A stretch of DNA of 64,000 nt from Spirochaetota bacterium. GTDB taxonomy: Bacteria > Spirochaetota > UBA4802 > UBA5368. Shown here one piece after another: positions 36,273 to 42,930 of the stretch. The stretch's first letter is position 1. Each line of letters opens with the position of its first letter. Made by a program: the position numbers and the translations under genes. The notes beneath the pieces are model-generated. The model did no database searches, was not told the origin of the DNA, and was given only the letters and a program-made list of their open reading frames with translations. The stretch covers positions 1 through 64,000 of the forward strand of contig SCSX01000018.1 of the NCBI GenBank assembly GCA_004297825.1, in the 5' to 3' direction.

Positions 36273-37169
36273 CTACCCGAAAAGACTGATCGAAATCTGC
36301 GTACCCGGAAAATGCGTCAAATCGTTTCTCAGGAAAACCTGGGGGGGGCCGCTGCGCTTTTTATTGTACATGACCGCGACAGAACCGTGATCCGACCTCA
36401 TGAATATGCCCCCCCTGAGCTTTTCAACGATGTCGTTGACCTGGCACAGCCCGTAACCGAACTTGCGCTTGCTCGAAATCGGCGTGGTGAGCGCCATTTC
36501 TATCAGCCTCGCGTTCGACTCACCTGAAATATCCGGCCGGGAGGCAAAACTGGCGGGGATTCCGATCCCCGAGTCCGAAATGACCAGCCGCAGCACGTGC
36601 TCTCCCCCCGCGGAATATGTCTGCAACGCGCAATATCCTGAATCAAGGCTGTGCTCGAAAATATTCTGGCATACCTCTGAAATCACCGTCACGAAATAAT
36701 CAACGGTCGATTCTGACACCCAGTACTTGAGTATATGCTCTGCCCTTTTCCTGAAGAGGCCTATAACGGCGGAGATGGCGGCGATGCTTTCGCGCTCGCG
36801 GTGGGATATTTCCGTTATCTCCACGACGCGATTGCTGAACGCGCTTCTCTTGAGCTGCCGTCCCTCCTCAAGCCGTTGAGAAACATCGAAATATCCCCAC
36901 TTGAAAAAATCCATCCTTGACAGGTACTGGTGGATTGCCAGCGGAATCGCCGTCAATGACAGCCGGTGTCCGGTATTCCGTAAATAGGTTCTTCCAAGAA
37001 GCAGCAGTCCCAGCATCGAATACGGCTCGATGAAATCTATGCGCGACAGATCAAGTACAGAAACACCCCTGGCATAGATCGGATCCTGCGCCTTGATTAT
37101 TTCCTCGAACGCATACGCGTCCCTGCACCGATTGGGGAGAACCAGGGCCTCATTCATTGCACCATACAC
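36273..37169 (-). CDS. STAS-like/HATPase_c fusion protein (anti-sigma-type kinase)
   Basis: 298 aa. An N-terminal STAS-like part (ARGVSVLDLSRIDFIEPYS, about residues 33-110) is fused to a GHKL ATPase domain. The ATPase has an N-box ISEVCQNIFEHSLDSG, G1 VISDSGIGIP and G2 GYGLCQVNDIVEKLRGG. No phospho-acceptor His or receiver was seen, so it resembles SpoIIAB/RsbW or the STAS-HATPase pairs rather than a two-component kinase. The start is GTG 37169 or ATG 37157, with a weak site. First gene of a four-gene operon. Confidence 0.82.
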   Translation of the reverse strand: MYGAMNEALVLPNRCRDAYAFEEIIKAQDPIYARGVSVLDLSRIDFIEPYSMLGLLLLGRTYLRNTGHRLSLTAIPLAIHQYLSRMDFFKWGYFDVSQRLEEGRQLKRSAFSNRVVEITEISHRERESIAAISAVIGLFRKRAEHILKYWVSESTVDYFVTVISEVCQNIFEHSLDSGYCALQTYSAGGEHVLRLVISDSGIGIPASFASRPDISGESNARLIEMALTTPISSKRKFGYGLCQVNDIVEKLRGGIFMRSDHGSVAVMYNKKRSGPPQVFLRNDLTHFPGTQISISLFG

Positions 37170-37235
37170 ACGACTACCCGATGGTCAGATATTAAAAGAA
37201 TTGCGTACTATTATTTTCGGCCTGCGATGGAGAAA

Positions 37236-37357
37236 AAACCTTGAAAAAAAGCGCAAGGTTTCGACAACTGGTCCCAGTTGTCTTCCTTTTTTGCGAACCT
37301 CCAAATATTATTCTCTCGTTCAAGGGGGGGATTTTTAGTCCCCCCCTCTTTTTTATT
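37236..37357. other. Three tandem hairpins (terminator cluster / possible small RNA)
   Basis: Hairpin A: AAACCTTG/CAAGGTTT (37236-37243, 37254-37261), followed on the minus strand by T6, so it may end the 47-aa gene. Hairpin B: GACAACTGG/CCAGTTGTC (37263-37271, 37274-37282), followed on the plus strand by TTCCTTTTTT. Hairpin C: a G7/C7 stem (37324-37346) followed on the plus strand by CTTTTTTATT. B and C are plus-strand terminators although no plus-strand gene ends here, which suggests an unannotated RNA starting near 37180. Confidence 0.5.
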
Positions 37358-37376
37358 GGGGATAAACAGTCGGCAT

Positions 37377-37520
37377 TCAGTAAAAGCCCTGGTACTCGTT
37401 GCGGGAAATCCGATATTTCTTTCTGTAATACTTTACTATCGTGGGCTTTATCATCAGGTAATTCGCGATTATTTTGTCGGGCCAGCCATATTCGAGAAGT
37501 TTGATGATAGATTTCCTCAT
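37377..37520 (-). CDS. Small HTH-like protein, 47 aa
   Basis: The ATG at 37520 is preceded by a strong GGGAGGAA site 5 nt away, which argues for real translation. The peptide is basic and helical (KSIIKLLEYGWPDKIIANYL, then PTIVKYYRKKYRISRNEY), with a pattern like a helix-turn-helix of resolvase or sigma-like type. It is followed by hairpin A. The 240 nt upstream to bactofilin are very AT-rich and hold several TATAAT-like boxes but nothing else recognised. Confidence 0.55.
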   Translation of the reverse strand: MRKSIIKLLEYGWPDKIIANYLMIKPTIVKYYRKKYRISRNEYQGFY

Positions 37521-37760
37521 ATTTCCTCCCTGAAATGTATTCGATTCCTCCGTCAGGATTATTAATTCACACCTGTCGTAATTATCAATCATTTTTTATT
37601 AATTATTCGAAACTGACCATATAATTATATATGCATAAGTATTATTGTATAAAAAGCTGGATTTCAAGGCAGGGGGAATTTTATCCTTGTCAAAACCGCC
37701 CATCCTGTGTAGCCTTTCCCTACATCCAAGGCCCGGTCGGGCCGTGAATTCCAGGGGACT

Positions 37761-38126
37761 ATGGCACGAGCAACGCGACAAATCGAGGATAACCTCGTCA
37801 ACAGCATAATTGGAGAGGGATCGGAATTCAAGGGTGAATTCATGATCAATGGACTTCTGCGCATCGACGGCAGGTTTAAGGGAACGCTGGAAACCGACGG
37901 CAAGGTTCTTATCGGCCAGAACGGCGAGGCGACCACGGATATCAAGGCCAGGGTGGTGGTGATCGGGGGCACGGTAAGGGGAAACATTTTCGCGTCCGAG
38001 AGGGTCATTATGCTTTCGACGGGACGAATGCATGGAAATGTAATCACACCCAGCCTCGTGATGGAAGACGGGGTGATTTTCGACGGAAATTGCATAATCA
38101 ATAAAGCCCAGGAGGTTCGATCGTAA
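37761..38126 (+). CDS. Bactofilin
   Basis: 121 aa, polymer-forming cytoskeletal protein. The beta-helix core of regular short repeats runs from about residue 20 to 110 (INGLLRIDGRFKGTLETDGK, IGGTVRGNIFASERVIM, LVMEDGVIFDGNC). It acts in cell shape or in placing envelope enzymes. AGGGG lies before the ATG. It is followed after 26 nt by a DUF327/YaaR gene. Confidence 0.92.
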   Translation: MARATRQIEDNLVNSIIGEGSEFKGEFMINGLLRIDGRFKGTLETDGKVLIGQNGEATTDIKARVVVIGGTVRGNIFASERVIMLSTGRMHGNVITPSLVMEDGVIFDGNCIINKAQEVRS

Positions 38127-38152
38127 GAAGCCGCGCACGATCGACGGACTAA

Positions 38153-38605
38153 ATGGGGATAATAGAAAAAACCCTGAGTGACCTCAACCGTGAAGAGAAG
38201 CTTAAAATAAAGGGCAAAAAGCGCGCCCATGCGGGGCGCGCGACCTCGGGGGCGTTCGCCCACGCTCTCGACTCGTCTCTCAGCTTCGAGTTCCAGGGGA
38301 GCATAGACGAACTGATGGAAGATCTCCGGGATCAGGAAAAAAAATTCCTGGACAGCCAGACCAGTTACGAGCTTCAGCGTTACAAGGCGCTTGTGCAAAA
38401 AATATTAAAATCGATACTTGAAGACGGTTTTAAAACCACCACGCTGAAACGCCCTCGCAGAAATAAAGCGGATTTCACCGTGATCGAAAAGATCAACGTC
38501 CGGCTGCTGGAGATGACCGGCGCAATAACGCGCGGGAACAAGGCATTCAACCTGCTCAAGTCAATCGAGGAAATACGCGGCCTGCTGCTGGACCTCGCCT
38601 ACTAG
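38153..38605 (+). CDS. YaaR/DUF327 family protein
   Basis: 150 aa, helical. The family pattern is clear in the second half: YELQRYKALVQKILKSILED, FTVIEKINVRLLEMTGAI and the ending IEEIRGLLLDLAY. The N-terminal 45 residues are basic and probably disordered. Function unknown. It is paired with bactofilin here and ends convergent with pth, a 4-nt overlap. Confidence 0.82.
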   Translation: MGIIEKTLSDLNREEKLKIKGKKRAHAGRATSGAFAHALDSSLSFEFQGSIDELMEDLRDQEKKFLDSQTSYELQRYKALVQKILKSILEDGFKTTTLKRPRRNKADFTVIEKINVRLLEMTGAITRGNKAFNLLKSIEEIRGLLLDLAY

Positions 38606-39216
38606 CGTCGAATGCGAAGTTTGCGTATTTTCCTCTTCTCGACTTTAGGCGCCCCCCCGGGGTTGTACTTATTCTGAACCTCTTCGATACTCGTGGTGAT
38701 GAGCATCTTCACCACCTTTTCAGCCTTGTTCAGCACATCGATGAGGATAAGGTTTTCCTCGTCCGTAAAATCTTGAAGAAGATATTCCTCCATGGTGACG
38801 CCCTTCGGAGGAGTGCCGATCCCCACCCTGATTTTCGCGAACTTATCGGATTTAAGCGCCTTGGCTATGGAATGTACGCCGGGATGCGTGAGCGCGGAAT
38901 ACAGGTAATCGATCCTGAGTTCGCCGATTGAAAGCGCGGAGTCTTCCACGATACACATGATGTCCGCCACGCTGATCCTCAAGAAAGACGCAATGTACAG
39001 GACCGATTCGCCCGTGAGATTCACAAAGGTCTGCGGTTTCAGCAGCACCACATCGGCATCGCGTATCTTGCCGCGTCCAATGAGCGATTTTTTCTTCTTG
39101 ATCTTTACTTCTATATTCTCATTGTTGCCTATAATATCGATAACCTTGAAGCCGATATTCTGGCGGTTATTCAAGAATCGCTCGCCCGGATTCCCGAAAC
39201 CAACTATTAGTTTCAA
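38602..39216 (-). CDS. pth: Peptidyl-tRNA hydrolase homologue with altered active site
   Basis: 204 aa, Pth family by LIVGFGNPG, LKPQTFVNLTGESV and position after rplY. Pth frees tRNA from stalled peptidyl-tRNA. Key differences: the catalytic His20 of E. coli (TRHN) is Gln19 (NRQN). The HDE region reads VEDSAL, and the GGHGGHNGL loop reads LTHPGVHSI, so Asn114 is His. The C-terminus is basic (KVEKRKIRKLRIRR). It is either a degenerate or repurposed Pth, or an enzyme using different residues. It lies 38 nt after rplY. Confidence 0.8.
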   Translation of the reverse strand: MKLIVGFGNPGERFLNNRQNIGFKVIDIIGNNENIEVKIKKKKSLIGRGKIRDADVVLLKPQTFVNLTGESVLYIASFLRISVADIMCIVEDSALSIGELRIDYLYSALTHPGVHSIAKALKSDKFAKIRVGIGTPPKGVTMEEYLLQDFTDEENLILIDVLNKAEKVVKMLITTSIEEVQNKYNPGGAPKVEKRKIRKLRIRR

Positions 39217-39254
39217 ATACTTCTACCCCTTGTACGGATGATGGCCGGGAAGCA

Positions 39255-39887
39255 TCACTCCTCGGCCTTTTCCTTCGGTTCGGCGGCAACCGCTTCTTCA
39301 ACTGCGGCTTCTGCCGGCACTTCTTCCTTCACAGCCTTGGGCACGAGCACCGTGACGACCGCCCGGTCACCGTCTGCGAGGAATTTCATCGACCCGGTAA
39401 CAGGGAGGTCCCTGACATGAATAGAGTGCGCGAGATCGAGGTCGGTTACATCTATTTCGATTTTTTCCGGGAGTTCCGTGGGCAGACACTCGATTTCGAG
39501 CTCCCTTTCGAGAACTTCCATTATGCCGCCCAGGCGCTCGCCCTTTGAGGTACCCTTGATGATCACGGGCACCACCGTGTGCAGTTTCTCGCCGGTCGTC
39601 ACCTTGTAGAAATCAAGATGCAGCACCCTGCCGCTCACCGGATCCAGCTGGTAATCCTTTATGATCACATTTTGTCCGGGGGTCCCTTCGAAGTCCATGT
39701 TTATAAGTACGCTTTCCGGTACCTGCCCGCGGAAAAGCCTTGAGAATTCATGCTCGGAAACCTGCAAGGCTTCTGCTTTCCCGTGGGAATACATCACCGC
39801 CGGTATATATCCTTTGCTCCTGATCCTGTTACACTCGTTTTTCCCGGTTGCGGTCCTGGATTGTGCTTTGAGATTGTGTGTTTTCAT
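39255..39887 (-). CDS. rplY: 50S ribosomal protein L25/general stress protein Ctc
   Basis: 210 aa, the long CTC form. The N-terminal 5S rRNA-binding domain (KNECNRIRSKGYIPAVMYSHG) is followed by the TL5-type beta domain (LEIECLPTELPEKIEIDVTDLD) and an Ala/Glu-rich tail. It lies 58 nt after prs, as in the Bacillus prs-ctc-pth order. Confidence 0.94.
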   Translation of the reverse strand: MKTHNLKAQSRTATGKNECNRIRSKGYIPAVMYSHGKAEALQVSEHEFSRLFRGQVPESVLINMDFEGTPGQNVIIKDYQLDPVSGRVLHLDFYKVTTGEKLHTVVPVIIKGTSKGERLGGIMEVLERELEIECLPTELPEKIEIDVTDLDLAHSIHVRDLPVTGSMKFLADGDRAVVTVLVPKAVKEEVPAEAAVEEAVAAEPKEKAEE

Positions 39888-39945
39888 GGTTGCCTCACAT
39901 CCGTGCTGGTTATTATGCCGTTCACTGTCAGCATTTGATCATTCA

Positions 39946-40884
39946 CTATATGAACAGGGAACTCACCGATTCCCCGTTATGAATCCTTCGTATCGCTTCC
40001 CCGAACAGCGGGGCTATTGAGAGTACCGTCATGTTGTCCATACGCTTGTTCCCAAGGATGGGGATAGTATTGGTGACGACAATCTCCTTGAAACCCGCGT
40101 TTTTCAACTTTACCGGCGCGTCCGCCGAAAGCACCGCATGGGTCGACGCGCAATAAATATCCTTCGCGCCGCTGTCCTTCAAGGCGTGAGCAGCCTCGGA
40201 GATAGATCCTGCCGTATCGATCATATCGTCCACGATGATGCAATTTTTGCCCTTCACGTCGCCAATCACATTCATAACCTCGCAGACGTTGGCTTCGGGT
40301 CTGCGCTTGTCTATAATCGCGAGGCTGGCCTTTAATCTCTTCGCTATGAATCGCGCCCTTACCACCCCCCCCGTGTCCGGGGAGACAACGACCCGGTTGT
40401 CAATTTCAAGGGAATTTAAATAATCGATCACGATCGGGGACGCCATGAGATTGTCCACGGGTATATCGAAAAAACCCTGAATCTGGTCCGAATGGAGCTC
40501 CATGGTTAAAATGCGCTTCACATTCGTGGCCTGGAGGATGTTCGCCACGACCTTCGCGGATATGGGAACCCTGGGCTCCACCTTCCTGTCCTGCCGCGCA
40601 TATCCAAAATAGGGTATTACGGCGGTAATGCGCTTCGCCGATGCGCGGAAGGCCGCATCAATGAGCAACAGCAGCTCCATGAGATGATCGTTCGCCGGAT
40701 TACTCGTCCCCTGAACAATGAAAAGGTCGACCTCGCGGATGTTTTCCCCGATCTTGACCGATATTTCACCGTCCCTGAACTTCTTGAGCTCCACCTCGGC
40801 GAGCTTAATACCGAGGTAACTTGCGATTTCCTCGGCGAGTTGCGTATTGGACGATCCGGATATTATTTTCATGGATCCTGTCAT
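39946..40884 (-). CDS. prs: Ribose-phosphate pyrophosphokinase
   Basis: 312 aa, makes PRPP from ribose-5-phosphate and ATP for nucleotide, His and Trp synthesis. Motifs: the flexible loop YFGYARQDRKVEPR, the PRPP-binding site NCIIVDDMIDTAGS and the ribose-5-phosphate loop. Length and class I features are standard. Only 4 nt separate it from the upstream uridylyltransferase gene. Confidence 0.97.
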   Translation of the reverse strand: MTGSMKIISGSSNTQLAEEIASYLGIKLAEVELKKFRDGEISVKIGENIREVDLFIVQGTSNPANDHLMELLLLIDAAFRASAKRITAVIPYFGYARQDRKVEPRVPISAKVVANILQATNVKRILTMELHSDQIQGFFDIPVDNLMASPIVIDYLNSLEIDNRVVVSPDTGGVVRARFIAKRLKASLAIIDKRRPEANVCEVMNVIGDVKGKNCIIVDDMIDTAGSISEAAHALKDSGAKDIYCASTHAVLSADAPVKLKNAGFKEIVVTNTIPILGNKRMDNMTVLSIAPLFGEAIRRIHNGESVSSLFI

Positions 40885-40888
40885 GGTT

Positions 40889-41632
40889 CTATTTTATTTC
40901 CGCGCCTTTCCTGGACTCGATACGAGCCTCGAGCACTTTGAGATCCTCGGTAGAATTAATACCGCTTCCCTCGATTGGATCCGCCAGCATCATGGCCCTC
41001 GTCTTGAATCCAGACGATCGTATATAATTAAACACGTCAGGCAGGTAATACTCACCCTGCGCATTGTTCGTGGTTATTGTCTTTAGTCCCGGAAAAAGAA
41101 ACTCGGAATGGAATACATACGTTCCCGTGTTCACCTCGCGTATCCGTTTCTCCTCTTCCCCGGCGTCCTTTTCCTCGACAATCCTGACCAGCGTGCCGTC
41201 CGGTTCCTTTAGAATCCGCCCGTACCCGAAGGGATCGGGCGGTGTCATTGAAAGCACGCATGCCTTCACGCCAGGCTCTCGCGCGGCGATTACCATCTCA
41301 CGCACGGTCTTCGGGCTTATCAGGGGAACGTCGCCGCACGCGATCACGACCAGGCCCCGGTAATCCGCGAGAAGGGGTTCGGCCTGCATAACCGCGTGCC
41401 CCGTCCCCTTCTGTTCATGCTGCCACACGACGCGCACCCCTTCACCCGCGGCGCGCGCCACTTCATCGCCGCGGTAGCCCACCACGGTGATGATATCGTC
41501 TATCCCCGCCTCCCTCAAACTGCGTATTACGTGGACGAGCAGGGGAATTCCGCCCAAGGGATGAAGCACCTTGGGAAGGTCCGATTTCATGCGGACCCCT
41601 TTGCCCGCAGCCAGAATTACCGCCTTTGTCAT
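40889..41632 (-). CDS. glmU: GlmU-type UDP-N-acetylglucosamine pyrophosphorylase, uridylyltransferase domain only
   Basis: 247 aa. The nucleotidyltransferase signature AVILAAGKGVRMKSDLPKVL is followed by QHEQKGTGHAVMQA, ACGDVPLI, EEKDAGEEEKRIREVNTGTY and NNAQGEYYLPDV, all as in GlmU. The C-terminal acetyltransferase beta-helix (about 200 aa) is absent, so acetylation of glucosamine-1-phosphate must be done elsewhere. It sits where Bacillus has full-length glmU, before prs. Confidence 0.85.
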   Translation of the reverse strand: MTKAVILAAGKGVRMKSDLPKVLHPLGGIPLLVHVIRSLREAGIDDIITVVGYRGDEVARAAGEGVRVVWQHEQKGTGHAVMQAEPLLADYRGLVVIACGDVPLISPKTVREMVIAAREPGVKACVLSMTPPDPFGYGRILKEPDGTLVRIVEEKDAGEEEKRIREVNTGTYVFHSEFLFPGLKTITTNNAQGEYYLPDVFNYIRSSGFKTRAMMLADPIEGSGINSTEDLKVLEARIESRKGAEIK

Positions 41633-41659
41633 GGATACGGCCCAGTTCCTTGTAACGTG

Positions 41660-41731
41660 CTGAGGCGCAAGGATTCGAACCTTGGGATGCCGGGACCAAA
41701 ACCCGGTGCCTTACCGCTTGGCTACGCCTCA
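41660..41731 (-). tRNA. tRNA-Gln (anticodon TTG)
   Basis: A 72-nt cloverleaf. It has a TGAGGCG/CGCCTCA acceptor stem, D arm GCCAAGCGGTAAGGC, anticodon stem CCGGG/CCCGG with loop TTTTGGT (anticodon TTG), T arm CAAGG-TTCGAAT-CCTTG and discriminator G. CCA is not fully encoded. It lies between ispE and the uridylyltransferase gene and is probably cut from their common transcript. Confidence 0.95.
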
Positions 41732-41767
41732 AAGTAAAAAAATAATAGTATAAAAAGTGCATACTGT

Positions 41768-42670
41768 CTACATAAAATCGCAGGTATGGGCCCACGCGCC
41801 CCGTGATCGCACCGCATCCGCCGATTCCGCTGCCCGCTCGCGGGAGGTAAATAAACCAAAGACCGCCGAACCCGAACCGGTCATCGCCGCATGGACCGCG
41901 CCTCCGTGCAATAGTGCGGACTTTAGCTCCCCGATCGTTGGGTTGTCCCTGACTACAAGCGGCTCGAAATCGTTTTGCAGTAAATCGAAATTATCAATTT
42001 CAAGGTCCTGCCGGCACAGTCTCGCAAGCTCGTTGCGCTTCCGTTCAATATAACCCGGGGTTCTCATTGATTCCGTGGTCCGCCCAAGCCCCCGGTATGC
42101 CGCGGCTGTATTCACATGGGTTCCGTCGAAACCGATTACGACCGCGAAGCCTAGGTTGCACTTGACCGGGCTTATCCGTTCTCCGATTCCCTCACAGAAC
42201 GCGGCGCCCCCAGTCATGCAGAAGGGTATATCGGCACCCAGGCCGGCCCCAAGCCCGAGGAGCTCTTCCGTGGAAAACGCGCGATACAAGTCGTTTAAAG
42301 CGGTAAACACCGCCGCAGCGTCGCTGCTTCCTCCCCCCAGACCTGCTCCTGCCGGGATATTCTTTTCGATCTCGACCTCGATCCCCCCGGACAGTCCGGC
42401 CCTTTCACAATAGATTCGGGCGGCCCTGGTTATCAGATTGTCCCCCGCCGGTGTTTTTTCGATTACCCGGGCGAACGATCCGCCTGTAACCCTCAGCCCG
42501 ACTTCGAGCGAAACCGGTGAACGCCAGTACAGATTGCATCTCAGTTTTAAAAGATCGCTTAATCCCACCCTGGTCATCAGGCTGAAAATATTGTGGTATC
42601 CGTCAGGACGCCTGTTGAGCACCTCGAGATGCAGATTAATCTTCGCGTGGGCTCGTGTTTCGATTTCCAA
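41768..42670 (-). CDS. ispE: 4-diphosphocytidyl-2-C-methyl-D-erythritol kinase
   Basis: 300 aa, GHMP kinase of the MEP isoprenoid pathway. It phosphorylates CDP-ME. N-terminal THAKINLHLEVLNRRPDGYH, the ATP loop PAGAGLGGGSSDAAAV (near residue 105) and the C-terminal MTGSGSAVFGLF are all present. First gene of the ispE-tRNA-glmU-prs-rplY-pth unit, an order shared in part with Firmicutes. Confidence 0.95.
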   Translation of the reverse strand: MEIETRAHAKINLHLEVLNRRPDGYHNIFSLMTRVGLSDLLKLRCNLYWRSPVSLEVGLRVTGGSFARVIEKTPAGDNLITRAARIYCERAGLSGGIEVEIEKNIPAGAGLGGGSSDAAAVFTALNDLYRAFSTEELLGLGAGLGADIPFCMTGGAAFCEGIGERISPVKCNLGFAVVIGFDGTHVNTAAAYRGLGRTTESMRTPGYIERKRNELARLCRQDLEIDNFDLLQNDFEPLVVRDNPTIGELKSALLHGGAVHAAMTGSGSAVFGLFTSRERAAESADAVRSRGAWAHTCDFM

Positions 42671-42703
42671 GGGTTTGGGAGCACCTGGTAAAAGTAGGTG
42701 GCA

Positions 42704-42732
42704 AAGGTAGTATAGCCGGGTATTTGTGTCAA
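42704..42732 (-). promoter_or_regulatory. Promoter of the ispE operon
   Basis: On the minus strand a perfect TTGACA (42727-42732), 17-nt spacer and a poor -10 TACCTT (42704-42709); a TATACT lies closer but too near. It is 34 nt before the ispE start. Confidence 0.4.
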
Positions 42733-42808
42733 GTTTTTTATTGCCATCACTTAGCCCCGCTATGCGTACACTACCCGTGCGGATTTGGGGAAAGCGGCTA
42801 TATTTGGC

Positions 42809-42836
42809 TTGAAATAAAAGAAGACCGGCCTACACT
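42809..42836 (+). promoter_or_regulatory. Candidate promoter of the SpoIIE-like gene
   Basis: TTGAAA (42809-42814), 16-nt spacer and TACACT (42831-42836) on the plus strand, about 95 nt before the GTG start at 42931. Both hexamers are the same as in the glgC operon promoter. Confidence 0.3.
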
Positions 42837-42930
42837 TATCAGGCCCGCGGGACTCGAAAAGAACACCCCGCCGGGTAAAAGCGCGTTTCGAGAAGCAGCA
42901 CCATAATTAAGATCCGCGGAGAATCGGCTC

